Shown: positions 26,173 to 36,337, counted from the stretch's first letter. The stretch is 64,000 nt of DNA from Gemmatimonadota bacterium (GCA_016873995.1 VGVR01000007.1:1-64000), one strand, 5' to 3'. The notes: generated by a model not told the origin, from the letters alone. Translations and numbers: made by a program.

Positions 26173-29100
26173 TTCGCGTCGCGCGGGCACTGCGTGGGGC
26201 GAGTGCGGCGCTCCTGCTCATCCGGCCCGGACTCGCCGCTCAGACCGGGTCCTTCGAAGGACGGGTGGCAGACGACCACGGCCGACCGCTCGCTGGCGCG
26301 GAGGTCGCCATCGACTATCTGGGGCTGAGGGCACTCGCCCTGCAGGACGGCTCGTACGTCCTCACCGACGTCCCTGCGGGGACCCATACGCTTTCAGCGC
26401 GGCATGTCGGACATCTGGAGACGCAGCGCGTTGGAGAAGTGGCCCCGCGCCAGATCTCGATCGACATCGACTTCCTTTTGCGCGCCGAGCAGCGGGCGTT
26501 GGAGGAGCCCGTCGTCGCTGGCGGGCCCCGACCCACCACGCGCCGGGCGATCGGTGGCGTCACCACGCTGAACGTGCCCGACCTAGTCGACGCCGCGCCC
26601 GCTTCGTCGCTGCAGGACGTACTCACCGGGCGTGTGCCGGGCATCAGATACACGCGCCTGACCGGAATCGTCGGAACGGGGTCGCCGTTCACGCTTCGGG
26701 AGATGGGGAGCTTCGCCGGCGCACGCACGCGTCCGCTCGTGTATCTGGACGGGATTCGCGTCGGTGCCGATCCCGGCGTAGGCCCGAACATCGGAAGCGG
26801 GCGGAGCGCGAGCGCGCTCGATGATTTCGGCCTCGAGGAAGTCGAGCGCATCGAAGTCCTGCGTGGGCCGGCCACGGCGAGCCTCTACGGAACCGAGGGC
26901 GCGAGTGGCGTCGTTCACCTCCTCACCAAGAAGGGTCGCGAGGGGCCTCCCGAGTTCACGATCTCGATTCGGGAGGGCCAAAACTTCCTCACCGACCCGG
27001 CGGGACGGCTGGGCACGATGTACTTCTGCCCCACGCAGCCGATCTCGAGCGCGACTCTCGGCATTCCCTGCACGGACCGCAGCCAGCTGCAGCCGTACAA
27101 CATGTACGACGAGGCGAACCTCTACCTCGCCCTGGGCTATGGCAAGGGTGACGCCTGGCTCACCGATCGCCTCTACTCGAATGGCCTGAGCCGGGGCTAC
27201 GACCTCCAGGCCCGCGGCGGGACGGAGGCGATCCGGTATTTCGTATCGACGAACTACGATCACGAAACCGGTTACGTCTTCTACAACCGAGACGAGACGT
27301 TCCGCGTACGGGCCAACGTCGGCGTGGACTTCAGTGAGCGCCTCGGCGTCGAGCTCTCCACTGGGTTCGTGGACGGCTCCACGACGTTCGGCGCGGCGAC
27401 GATCGTCGACGGGGGTGAGTGGACGGACCTGGTGTGGTCGAACGGTTACTACCTAGACCGGAACAGCCCCTTCGGCACGCTCGGTCGTTGCCCCCAAGGC
27501 ACCGGACAGGCCGGTTGCGCGCCAAACCCGCGCCTGGGCGGTTTCCAGGAGCACCTGCCCTCGGATATTGCCGAAGACGTGGAGGCGACGCGCGCCTACC
27601 AGCGCTTCACGGGATCGGCCGCGCTGAGCTTCACGAGCGGCGACGTGAACGTCGGTGGCGTGGCCGGCTCGCTCGAGTCGCGCCTGCTCGTGGGTGTGGA
27701 CCGCGGCTGGGACGTGAACCGGAACTGGTTCCGGAGGGAGGACGGTGTGGCGCCGAGCTGGCTGGCCAGGTACTGCTCCGATGCCGTGCGTCGACAGCTG
27801 GCTCCGGCAGCGCCGTCGACGTGCCCGGTGGGCTCCTGGAACTCGGTGTACACCGAGACCGCGACGGGCGAGATGACCTACGAGCGCCCAGTCCATTCCG
27901 ACGTGAGCGTCGATTGGAGGCTGACGGCGAGCGTCCGACCCGGAGCGAGGTGGAGCTTCGCTACATCGATCGGCGCCCAGTACTACGCCAGGTCGCTCGA
28001 GAGCTTCTCGAACACCGGTCAGGGATTTTGATCCTCCCAGTCGAAGTCGATCAACCAGATCTCGCAGGCCAACATGGTGACCACGTACGAGCTCGTGGAG
28101 ACCAAGTCTGCGGGATTCTACGTCCACGAGCAGGCCGACTTCGCCGACCGCATCTTCTTGTCGGGTTCGCTGCGCGTCGACGACCACTCTTCGTTCGGAC
28201 CCGACGCGCCCATGCAGGCCTATCCGGGAGTGTCCGCCGCGTGGGTTGTGTCGGACGAGAACTTCTGGCGGGTCCCCCGTGTGGACGTCCTGCGCGTGCG
28301 TGGAGCCTGGGGTAGGGCGGGAAGGGCCCCCGGCACGACCTCGGAGCTGAGCCTCTTCGTGCCGGCTCCGGGACAGAGTGGTTCAACTGGCGCGCGCCCT
28401 GCGAGTTTGGGCAACGCCGAGATCGGTCCGGAGGTGACCACGGAGCTCGAGCTGGGCGTCGACCTCGCGCTACTCGACCACCGCGTCGCGGGTCAACTGA
28501 CGCGTTATGCGAGGAAGAGCGAGGGGCTCCTCCTGGACGTCCCCGTCCTCTCGAGTAGCGGATTCCTGGGCACCATGGATCGGAACCTCGGGCGCATCGA
28601 CGCATGGGGGTGGGAGGCCCAGCTGTCGGCGCACCTGTACGAGAGCGACTTGTTCGCGTTCGACCTCGACATCGGGGCCGACTTCATGGACAACGAGATC
28701 GTCGACATGTGCGAGGACGTGTCGGGAGTGAACGTGTGCTACGCGGGCACCGCCAACATCCGAATTGGCTATCCGTTCCCGAACCGAACCGTGGAAGACG
28801 TGGTGGTCGAAGCCGGCTTCGATGCGACGCTCCCGCCGTGCAGCACCACGCTTTACACCCTCGGCGCGCGCTGCCGGTGGGGCAGCAACGCGTTCGGGCA
28901 GGGCCTCTACGCCTACTGCGACCAGGGCGCGACCACCGCGCCCGGGGGGATCGCGGATCCGAACGTAGGGCGCTATGCACGCCTGCCCGGAGGCGCGGTC
29001 GGGCAGTGCGGAGACCCTGCGTTCGTCGATCAGCACCTCTATGCGGGGCGCGGCTTTGCGACGCGCACGTTCACGCTGTCCCCGCGGGTCACCTTCATGG

Positions 29101-29546
29101 ACGGCGCCCTCCAAGTCTTCGCCCTCGCGGAGGGTCAGTACGGTCGTGTGTACGACGACAGCGGCCACCTCTGGGGCCACAACTGGCGGAACTCGGCGAT
29201 GAGCCGGGTGCAGGACGACCCATGGTGGGTGGCCTACGACGTTGCTGTCCAGACGAGGTGCGCATGGGACAAGTGCCTGTACGACGCGGACTTCTGGAAA
29301 TTGCGCGAGTTGGGCGCCCGTTATCGAGTTCCCGCTCGGCTGGTCGCGCGCGTCGGAGCCGAGCGCGCGACGGTCGGCCTCTCGGCCCGCAACGTCTACA
29401 CGCTCTGGCAGGCTCAAAAGAGGATCTACGGCCACGTGGTGTCGGACCCCGAGCTCGGCAATCCGAACCAACTCACTGGGGGCGGGAACTTCTACGAGCA
29501 GCCGCCGCTATCGAGCGTGAGCTTCACGCTGCGGGTGACGTTCTGA
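26169..29546 (+). pseudogene. SusC/RagA-type TonB-dependent receptor with in-frame TGA
   Basis: One frame runs from ATG 26169 to 29546 (1,125 codons), broken only by TGA at 28029-28031. Signal peptide, CarboxypepD_reg-like domain (FEGRVADDHGRPLAGAEVAI), plug (LQDVLTGRVPGIRY, VERIEVLRGPATASLYGTEG) and barrel are all recognisable. After the stop the homology continues at once (VTTYELVETKSAGFYVHEQ … LRVDDHSSFG) to the final aromatic-containing strand VSFTLRVTF. A single nonsense change is the simplest reading. Readthrough or sequence error are alternatives. Without it, the truncated 620-residue product could not form a complete barrel. Confidence 0.85.
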
Positions 29547-29553
29547 GTGTCCC

Positions 29554-30159
29554 CTACTTGATCTCGAAGACGAAGTAACGCGCGGCGCCGGGCGCGTCGG
29601 CCTCGTGGCTCGTGCCCTGCTGGAAGTGGGTCACGCTGGGCCGGCCGCTCGCGTCGAACGAAACGACCACCGCGTCGCGCGCGTGGCGGTGGGCTGAAGT
29701 CGTCGAAGTCGCCGCAGCGCCGTACTCCCACACGGTCACCCGGTCGTTGTCGAGTCGCTGGCCGATGCTGCCGACGGGCAGATACCCCGGCGGAGGCGGG
29801 CCAGTTTCAGGGCCGGCGGCGCGCTTCATCTCGATGAACACGGCGCGCAGCGGCTGCTCGCTCGCGCCCTCCTCACTGTGCGTGAGCCCGGTGCGCTGGG
29901 AGGTGATGTTCCACGCTTCGGTGTGTGTGGAGCGCCGCTCCCCTTCGGGCGAGATGATGATGCGGTCGCCCGACTGATAGTAGACGCCCGTCATGTCGTA
30001 GGGATGGCGGTGCAGGGGATACGGTTGCCGCAGCCAAGCGATGTCCCAGACGCGCACTTCGTCGTCCTCGAGGAGCAGCGTGGCGCCCGGACGCGGGAAC
30101 GGCGGCGGTGGAGCTTGTTGGAGCCCGAGCAGCACCAGGAGTGCGAGCGGCGTGCGCAT
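29554..30159 (-). CDS. secreted bicupin-like protein
   Basis: 201 aa with a short signal (RTPLALLVLLGLQQA). Two similar halves follow: one with VRVWDIAWLRQPYPLHRHPYD, a cupin His motif, and another with VTVWEYGAAATSTTSAHRHA. Duplicated cupin fold inferred; His-x-His could bind a metal in both halves. It lies 10 bp downstream of the phosphotriesterase-like gene and probably shares its transcript. ATG 30159 gives the signal peptide; the longer upstream frame is antisense noise over the neighbour. Confidence 0.75.
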   Translation of the reverse strand: MRTPLALLVLLGLQQAPPPPFPRPGATLLLEDDEVRVWDIAWLRQPYPLHRHPYDMTGVYYQSGDRIIISPEGERRSTHTEAWNITSQRTGLTHSEEGASEQPLRAVFIEMKRAAGPETGPPPPGYLPVGSIGQRLDNDRVTVWEYGAAATSTTSAHRHARDAVVVSFDASGRPSVTHFQQGTSHEADAPGAARYFVFEIK

Positions 30160-30169
30160 GTAGCCTCGC

Positions 30170-31243
30170 CTATGCCTTGGGTGTGAACGCGAGGAAGCGC
30201 CGCGGGTTTTCCTCGAGCACCATGCGCAGCGTCGCCTCGTCCATGCCGGCCTCGCGCAGCATCGGGCCGAAGACGGTGGCGGTCTGAGCGAACCCGGGTC
30301 CGCCCTCGCGCTTGAGTGCAGGACGCGAGTAGAAATCGGAGGAGAGCAGCAGTTTGTCAGCATGACCCGCGTTGGCGAGCGCCATCGCCATCACCACGCG
30401 GTTGGCGTCGGGCATGGTGCCATTCAGCGTCACGCGGTCGAAGCCGACGTACGCGCCTCGGCTCGCGATCCGACTCGCGATCTCGGCCTGCGGGTCGTCG
30501 AGGCAGCAGACGTGTCCGATGCAGATGTTCTGCAGGTTGGCGCCCGCCGCCTCGTAGATGTCGAGCTGCCTGAGCGCGGCGTCGCGCGGCACGTCCGTAG
30601 CGCGGATGTTGTAGGCGTTGTGCGTGAACACCGGGATGCCGCTGCGCACGTGCGCGAGCGCGACGGCTTGGTGGACCTTGGCCTCGTCGGCGGTGAGCAC
30701 GCCGCCTTGCTGGCCAATCTCGCCGAAGGCGCCGAGCCCATCGCGTCGGGCCTCGGCCACCAGCTCGTCCGCGATCTGCTGGGCTGACTTGGTGGCGATG
30801 TCCGCGGGGTAGGTGCGCTGCATGTAGTAGCCGCCGCTCGCCACCAGCGGGAGCCCCGACTCGCGTGCGATGCGGCGGAGCGCCTCGAGATCGCGGCGCA
30901 TGTCGGGGTGGCCGCCGTCCACGATGAGCGCGATCCCGTCTGCCTTCGCGGCGCGCGCCTCGCTCACCATGAGGTCGACGTCCGCATGAAACGACGGATT
31001 CGGGCCGATCTGAATCGAGAAATGCTCGTGGAAGAGCACTGCGCCCCGCCCGAGCGCGCTGGCAGCCACGTCGCCCTGGAGCGTGCGGAAGATGGGACCC
31101 TGCTGGAGCGGGCTCGCGCCGGCGCGGCCGCCGAACGCCAAGACGCCGGATCCCACGAGCAGCCCCGCACCCCCCGCCTTGCCCAGCACCTGGAGCGCCT
31201 CGCGCCGGGTGAGGGTGGGTCGCTCGTCGCGCGTCGTGTTCAT
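30170..31243 (-). CDS. Tat-exported phosphotriesterase-like amidohydrolase
   Basis: 357 aa, TIM-barrel metal hydrolase of the phosphotriesterase/lactonase type. A twin-arginine signal (TRREALQVLGKAGGAG) indicates folded export to the periplasm. Metal motifs: LFHEHFS (HxH), FTHN, GHVC and SSDF. The carbamylated lysine of PTE is not clearly placed, GEIGQQG occupying that region. Lactonase or ester-hydrolase activity is as likely as phosphotriesterase. GGAGA precedes ATG 31243, and an upstream in-frame ATG is less likely. Confidence 0.83.
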   Translation of the reverse strand: MNTTRDERPTLTRREALQVLGKAGGAGLLVGSGVLAFGGRAGASPLQQGPIFRTLQGDVAASALGRGAVLFHEHFSIQIGPNPSFHADVDLMVSEARAAKADGIALIVDGGHPDMRRDLEALRRIARESGLPLVASGGYYMQRTYPADIATKSAQQIADELVAEARRDGLGAFGEIGQQGGVLTADEAKVHQAVALAHVRSGIPVFTHNAYNIRATDVPRDAALRQLDIYEAAGANLQNICIGHVCCLDDPQAEIASRIASRGAYVGFDRVTLNGTMPDANRVVMAMALANAGHADKLLLSSDFYSRPALKREGGPGFAQTATVFGPMLREAGMDEATLRMVLEENPRRFLAFTPKA

Positions 31244-31329
31244 CTGCGGTCTCTCCATGCGGGCAGCGTCAGTCATTCCACCTCAACGTCCACTCGACTC
31301 CACTCCTGCGGCAAGGGGGCGGGGCATCT

Positions 31330-31962
31330 TCAGCGCCCGGCCAGCCCGAAGAACTCCGCGATGCCGGTGAAGCCCATCTGGAATCCGATCGCCACGAGGA
31401 TCAAGCCGGAGAAGCGCGTCAGGATGCGCGTGCCACGGCCATGGAAGTGCGCCGCGACGAAGCCGGCCAGCGCGAACACGAGGTAGACCACGAGCGCGGT
31501 GACGGTGATGGCGATGAACGTGGCGACGGGTACCAACCAGACGAAGTAGACTTCGCGCACGGCCAGCGTGACCGTGGTCACGATTGCGCCCGGCCCGGCG
31601 AGGAGGGGCATCACGAGCGGGACCCAGAGTGCGTCTTCGGCGTCGTCCGAGCGGCGCTCGGCGCCGTGCGCCTCGGGCTCTCTGCCCTGGAGCATCTCGA
31701 GCCCCATCACCACCAACAAGAGCCCGCCGGCCGCGCGGAAGGCCGACACCTCGATGCCGAGCAGCGCGAGAAGCTGCAGTCCTCCCACCGCGGCGACGGC
31801 CAGGATCAGCAGGACGCCGACGGAGACTTTGAGGGCTGCCGCGTAACGCTCACGCGCCGGCCGGTCGCCTGCGAGCGTGAGGAAGAGCGGTACCTCGGCG
31901 ATGGGGTTCACCATCGCGATGAGCGGGACCGCCATGAACAGCACTGTCTGCAAGAACGACAT
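31330..31962 (-). CDS. MarC-family integral membrane protein
   Basis: 210 aa with six predicted helices. It opens FLQTVLFMAVPLIAMVNPIA, the MarC signature around Asn-Pro, then ALLGIEVSAFRAAGGLLLV and PLVMPLLAGPGAIVTTVTLA. UPF0056/MarC proteins are of unsettled function; early links to multiple antibiotic resistance were not confirmed. A charged loop (HGAERRSDDAED) separates the halves. Confidence 0.9.
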   Translation of the reverse strand: MSFLQTVLFMAVPLIAMVNPIAEVPLFLTLAGDRPARERYAAALKVSVGVLLILAVAAVGGLQLLALLGIEVSAFRAAGGLLLVVMGLEMLQGREPEAHGAERRSDDAEDALWVPLVMPLLAGPGAIVTTVTLAVREVYFVWLVPVATFIAITVTALVVYLVFALAGFVAAHFHGRGTRILTRFSGLILVAIGFQMGFTGIAEFFGLAGR

Positions 31963-32000
31963 GTGGTCGGGCGGCTCTGTGCGGGATTCGCGTCGGGCCG

Positions 32001-32228
32001 CTAGTGGTTCGAGTCAGAAGTCCATTGAAGAACCGAGGGCACCGGACCCATTGCATCCGCAATGGGTGCCCCCCGCTCGGGCAAGGCGCGAATCGGGGTC
32101 CCCGCGAAACGAAGTTTCGTGGGGTGAGGGCGACGAGGAATAGCAGCGCTATTTCGAGGAGGAGCAACGCCGCCCCAGCGGATGCAGCGGTGGCCGAATT
32201 CCAAGGGACTTCTGACTCGAGCCACTAG
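32001..32228. mobile_element. 228-bp MITE-like element with 23-bp terminal inverted repeats
   Basis: The ends (32001-32023 and 32206-32228) are inverted repeats identical at 22 of 23 positions, beginning CTAGTGG and ending AGAAGTCC. The outer CTAG (or TA) may be the target duplication. No ORF of its own is convincing. Inside are three hairpins: ACCCATTGC/GCAATGGGT (32046-32067), CCCCGCGAAAC/GTTTCGTGGGG (32100-32124, one G:T) and AATAGC/GCTATT. The right end supplies the stop codon of the flanking minus-strand gene. Confidence 0.75.
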
Positions 32229-33295
32229 GTGCGGCTCGGCACCTCGAGCATGTACGGCTCGAGACCCCGCAGGTTGTGCTCGATCTCCGCGATCTTGACT
32301 TCCGTGAGCTGAGGTGCCCGACCGCGCTGCGTCGTCGTCCTGAAGATCCCCCGCTTCCAGAGCAGGTAACGTCCCGCGCCCGGGATCTCCTCCTCGCAGT
32401 TCAGCATGACCAGGAGCTTCGCATGGATGTCGCGCACGTCGTCCCAGTTTCCTGCTCGGTAGGCGCCCCACATGCGGGAGAACACGTCCGCATACATGGC
32501 GCAGCCGCTGACGAGACCGTCCACGCCCAGGCGGAGGTCGTAGGCGAAGTAACGGCCTCGCATGGCAGAGTACACGCGCTGGATGCCAGGCTGGCCGATG
32601 AGCGCTTGGATGCGATCGAACACCGGCTCGGCTTCTTCCTTCACGTAGCCGAGGTGCGGGTACTGCCGCACGAGCTGGAGGATGAACTCCGTGTCGAAGG
32701 TGACACCCGGCAGGTTCGGCTGCGTTTGGATCATGACGGGGCGGCGCGTGACCCCGGCGATGCCGGTGAAGTAGCGGCGGTAGTCGGTGAGCGACGTTCC
32801 CACTTTGGGCGGCATCGCGATCATCATGGTCGGCTCGAGCGTCTCCGCGAAGCGCGCGAGCTCGACGGCGTCTTGCGTGGCATCCTGCTGCACGCCGAGC
32901 ACGAGTGCCATGCCGCGCCCGCGATTCGCCTCGGCGAGCACCTCGAACCCGCGGCGGATCTCGTCGCGCGTGAGCCGCGGATAGTCGCTCGAGTTCTGCG
33001 GCCACACGAGCCCGTGCACGCCCGCGCGTTGGAGCCACTCGACTTGAAAGGCCATATCCTCGTAGTCCAGCGCACCGGACGCGGTGTACGGCGTCGACAG
33101 GATCACGAAGATGCCGCGGAGGTCTTCGGTGAGGGGCGCGGGCAGTCTCGCGTCCGCGGCGCTACTCATCGCTGGCCCCGCGTGCGCGGGGCCACCGGGC
33201 GCCGTCCTCGCATACCCGGACGCCGGGAGCCCTGCGGCGAGCCCCGCGGCCCCCATCAGCTTCAGGCTGTCCCTACGTGTGTACTTCGTCGTCAT
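32225..33295 (-). CDS. Tat-exported DHDPS/NAL-family lyase
   Basis: 356 aa. A twin-arginine signal (YTRRDSLKLMGAAGLAAG) is followed by a DHDPS-type barrel: IFVILSTPYTASGALDYEDM, GLVWPQNSSDYPRLT replacing the usual GTTGE loop, VMIQTQP, and the Schiff-base lysine in GYVKEEAEP. Exported members are unusual since most are cytoplasmic. The stop TAG lies in the inverted repeat of the MITE-like element, so the last residues may have been reshaped by insertion. It is 13 bp downstream of the PQQ dehydrogenase gene. Confidence 0.83.
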   Translation of the reverse strand: MTTKYTRRDSLKLMGAAGLAAGLPASGYARTAPGGPAHAGPAMSSAADARLPAPLTEDLRGIFVILSTPYTASGALDYEDMAFQVEWLQRAGVHGLVWPQNSSDYPRLTRDEIRRGFEVLAEANRGRGMALVLGVQQDATQDAVELARFAETLEPTMMIAMPPKVGTSLTDYRRYFTGIAGVTRRPVMIQTQPNLPGVTFDTEFILQLVRQYPHLGYVKEEAEPVFDRIQALIGQPGIQRVYSAMRGRYFAYDLRLGVDGLVSGCAMYADVFSRMWGAYRAGNWDDVRDIHAKLLVMLNCEEEIPGAGRYLLWKRGIFRTTTQRGRAPQLTEVKIAEIEHNLRGLEPYMLEVPSRT

Positions 33296-33308
33296 GGCGC
33301 CTCCTCGC

Positions 33309-35183
33309 TCAAGGAAGACGATACACGAGCAGAGCGTCCGTCGCGACGATCGCGACGTACTGCCTGCCGTCGCTGCCCCGGTACGTCATGGGATTCGCGT
33401 TCCCGACGCGTTCGAGGGTATCGACCCAGAGCTCCTGACCCGTGCGGGCGTCCAGGGCGCGGAAGCGCGCGTCGTCGGTCGAAGCCACGAACAGCAGCCC
33501 GCCTCCGGTGACGATGACGCCGGCGCGCCCCGGCCGGCCCGTGTTCTCCTTCTCGGGCGGGAGTCCTGCGGTGATTCCGACAGGCCGCACCCAAGCGATG
33601 TTGCCCGTCGACGCGTCGACGGCCGTGAGCCTCCCCCACGGCGGCTTCTGGCACGGCCAGCGCACACCGCCCATGTCCACGTCGAAGTTCGCGGGGCGCG
33701 GGGCGCTGCGCTGGTACGGTTGAGGCTCTCCATCGGGATCGTCCTGCATCCATCCGAACGAGCCGACGTCCTGGCTGAGCACGATCACGTAGCCGGTCGC
33801 GGGATCGAACGCCGCGCCTCCCCAGTTGGGCCCGCCGACCAGGCCGGGGAAGAGCAGGGTCGTGCGCGGCGGGGAGCCCGCGGGGCGGTACACCCATGGC
33901 GTGAACGCCCCCTGGTTGACGACCTCGCCGACGCTCTCGATGAGCGCCGTACACGCGGCGGCGTGTTCCGGTGTGGTGTCGTCCGCGGTGACGAGATCGC
34001 CCTCGCGGAACGCGACCCTGGCCATCGGCGGTGGGGCCGAGGGGATAGGCTGCGTTGGATACGCCAGCTCGCCCGGGACCTCGCTCGCCGGGACGGGGCG
34101 CTCCTCGACGCCGTAGAGCGGCTCGCCTGACGTGCGATCCAGGAGGTACAGGTAGCCGGACTTGGTCGTGACACCGAGGCCACGCACCGTCTGCCCGTTC
34201 CGCTGGACGTCGAAGAGGACGGGAGGTGCGGGGGGGTCGTGGTCCCAGAGGTCGTGATGGATGGTCTGGAAGTGCCACCGGTACTCGCCGGTGCGCACGT
34301 CGACCGCGACCACCGAGTTGGCGTACAGGTTGGCCCCGGGACGGTCGCCGCCGTATGGGAAGGGGAGCGGCGCCGCGAGCGGCACGTAGAGCAGCCCGAG
34401 CTCCGCGTCTACGGTGAAGTAGAAGGGCCACGCATTGGCGCCGAGACGATCCACCCAGCTCTCGCCCGCCCAGGTGTCGTGCCCGACCTGCCCAGGTTGG
34501 GCGACCGAGCTGAACTCCCAGAGCTTGGCGCCCGTGCGCGCATCGTAGGCGCGCGGATTGCCGATGCCGCCCGATGCCCCGGGCGGCGTATTGGCGCCGA
34601 CGACCACGACGTTCTCGAAGACGAGCGGGATCGAGATATACGGAACGCCGATGTCGAGCGTGCCGCCCTCGCCGAACCCCGCAGATGGCGCGCCCGAGGC
34701 GGCATCGATGGCCATCAGCCGCGAGCCCGACGTGAAGAAGACGCGCGGAGCAATTCCGTCGGCGCCGGCCCAGTACGCCACGCCCCGCCGCGACGGGCCG
34801 CCCCCCTGGACCGCGTGACTCCAGAGCACGCCGCCCGTGGCCGGATCGATCGCGACGACCCGATCGGCGGCGGGCAGATACATGACGTCGCCCACCACGA
34901 TGGGTGTGGCCTGCGAGCTCGGGTCGCGCGGGCGCGCATCTCCCGCGGCGGCGGCCGCCGCCGCCTCGGCGCCGAGTCCGTACCTCCACACGCGCTCGAG
35001 CCCCGCCACGTTGGCCGTCGTGATCTCCGAGAGGGGGGAGTAGCCCGTGCCCGCGAGGTCACCGCGGTACATCGGCCAGTCGGCCCTGGCGGGTGCGCCC
35101 TCGGAGCCGGCGCAGGCCGTGAGGGCCGACGCCGCGGCGAGAAGAAGGGCAGGGAACCGGACGGACGGGCGTCGTGTGCGCAT
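33309..35183 (-). CDS. PQQ-dependent quinoprotein dehydrogenase, lipoprotein
   Basis: 624 aa. Lipobox ALTAC at the end of the signal, then an eight-bladed propeller with tryptophan-docking repeats: WPMYRGDLAGTGYSPLSEI, VVAIDPATGGVLW, YDARTGAKLWEF, VVAVDVRTGEYRWHFQ, HHDLWDHDPPAPP and FRALDARTGQELW. Resembles membrane glucose/alcohol dehydrogenases without a cytochrome c domain. Substrate unknown. Start ATG 35183 chosen for the signal peptide. First gene of a leftward operon with the Tat lyase. Confidence 0.87.
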   Translation of the reverse strand: MRTRRPSVRFPALLLAAASALTACAGSEGAPARADWPMYRGDLAGTGYSPLSEITTANVAGLERVWRYGLGAEAAAAAAAGDARPRDPSSQATPIVVGDVMYLPAADRVVAIDPATGGVLWSHAVQGGGPSRRGVAYWAGADGIAPRVFFTSGSRLMAIDAASGAPSAGFGEGGTLDIGVPYISIPLVFENVVVVGANTPPGASGGIGNPRAYDARTGAKLWEFSSVAQPGQVGHDTWAGESWVDRLGANAWPFYFTVDAELGLLYVPLAAPLPFPYGGDRPGANLYANSVVAVDVRTGEYRWHFQTIHHDLWDHDPPAPPVLFDVQRNGQTVRGLGVTTKSGYLYLLDRTSGEPLYGVEERPVPASEVPGELAYPTQPIPSAPPPMARVAFREGDLVTADDTTPEHAAACTALIESVGEVVNQGAFTPWVYRPAGSPPRTTLLFPGLVGGPNWGGAAFDPATGYVIVLSQDVGSFGWMQDDPDGEPQPYQRSAPRPANFDVDMGGVRWPCQKPPWGRLTAVDASTGNIAWVRPVGITAGLPPEKENTGRPGRAGVIVTGGGLLFVASTDDARFRALDARTGQELWVDTLERVGNANPMTYRGSDGRQYVAIVATDALLVYRLP

Positions 35184-35317
35184 CGCTCGCTCTCGGGCGC
35201 GGGGAGGTCTGCGCGACGAATCTGCGGCGCGCCCCCCGGCCACGACAGTGCACGCTTGCGCCCGGTCGCACGGCCAGCGGATGTTGACGCCCGCCCGAAC
35301 CCGCTCCGGAGGATGAC

Positions 35318-36307
35318 ATGACTCGATACCTCGCGCTGGCCGGCCTCGCCGCCGCTCTTGCTGCGGCCCCCGTCACACTCGTCGCGCAGGCGCTGCCACC
35401 CGTCACCGCCGCCACCATCCAGCAGTGGGAGCAGGAGCTCTCCAATCGGGGCCGGTGGGGCCCGAACGACGAGTTGGGCACGCTCAACCTGATCACGCCC
35501 GAGAAGCGCGTGCAGGCAGCGCGGCTCGTCACGGAGGGCGTCTCGGTGTCGCTCTCACACGACTACCTCAAGGAGCGGGCGGAGGACGCGACGTCCCCCT
35601 GGGGGCACGACATCCTGGGCTCGCCGTCCGCCGGATTTCTCTCCGATCGGTACACGATCGCCTACCACGGATTCGCGCACAGTCACATGGACGCGCTCTG
35701 CCACAACTCGTCGGGCGGGCTCATGTACAACGGCATCGCGCGTACGACCGTCGACTCGGTTGCCAACGGTGACGGCTGCGTGAGGCTCGGCATCACGAAT
35801 GCGAAGCAGGGCGTGGTCACGCGCGGGATCCTCATGGACATCGCCCGTCTGAAGGGCGTCGAGTACCTCGAGCCCGGCACGCAGATCACCGTGGCCGACC
35901 TGGAAGCGTGGGAGCGCCAGGCGGGTGTGCGCGTCGGCCAAGGCGACGTCCTGCTCGTGCGCTCGGGCCGCTGGGCCCGCCGCGCCGAAGAGGGCGCGTG
36001 GGCCACCGGTCGCCTCGCGGCCGGGCTGCACGCGTCCGTGGCGCCTTGGCTCCGGGAGCGCGGCGTGGCGATGCTCGGGAGCGACTACACCAACGACGCG
36101 CTTCCGTCGGGCGTCGACGGGGTCGCCATGCCCATCCATCTGCTCACGCTGGTGACCATGGGCATGTGGCTCTTCGACAACCTCGACCTCGAGGCCGTGG
36201 CCGCCGAGGCGGCGGATCAGAACCGCTGGGAGTTCCTGCTCGTCGCGGCACCGCTGGCGGTGCCCGGTGGTACGGGGGCGCCGCTCAACCCCGTGGCGAT
36301 CTTCTGA
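35318..36307 (+). CDS. secreted cyclase-family (kynurenine-formamidase-like) hydrolase
   Basis: 329 aa with a signal peptide (ALAGLAAALAAAPVTLVAQ). The metal motif YHGFAHSHMDALCHNS corresponds to the family H-G-T-H-x-D-x-P-x-H, and DVLLVRSGRW and WLRERGVAMLGSDYTND are the further conserved blocks. Relatives hydrolyse formamides or cyclic amides/lactones with Mn2+ or Zn2+. Export to the periplasm is inferred. Divergent from the PQQ operon. Confidence 0.86.
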   Translation: MTRYLALAGLAAALAAAPVTLVAQALPPVTAATIQQWEQELSNRGRWGPNDELGTLNLITPEKRVQAARLVTEGVSVSLSHDYLKERAEDATSPWGHDILGSPSAGFLSDRYTIAYHGFAHSHMDALCHNSSGGLMYNGIARTTVDSVANGDGCVRLGITNAKQGVVTRGILMDIARLKGVEYLEPGTQITVADLEAWERQAGVRVGQGDVLLVRSGRWARRAEEGAWATGRLAAGLHASVAPWLRERGVAMLGSDYTNDALPSGVDGVAMPIHLLTLVTMGMWLFDNLDLEAVAAEAADQNRWEFLLVAAPLAVPGGTGAPLNPVAIF

Positions 36308-36314
36308 CCTGGTG

Positions 36315-36332
36315 GGGCTCCCGACCGAGCCC
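36315..36332. terminator. small hairpin between convergent genes
   Basis: GGGCTC-ccgacc-GAGCCC, a 6-bp stem with 6-nt loop between the cyclase stop and the outer-membrane gene stop. No T-tract. Confidence 0.4.
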
Positions 36333-36337
36333 GGGAC

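Noticed and set aside
26105-26824. Plus-strand frame overlapping the susD/susC junction
   Set aside because: Low-complexity Arg-rich translation in another frame of two recognisable genes.
30170-31276. Start of the phosphotriesterase-like gene at the first in-frame ATG (31276)
   Set aside because: ATG 31243 has a GGAGA box at good spacing and begins closer to the Tat motif.
33292-34989. 565-codon minus-strand frame inside the PQQ dehydrogenase
   Set aside because: Arg/Gly/Ala-rich shadow of the real frame, with no signal peptide or domain. The overlapping 33309-35183 frame has clear propeller motifs.
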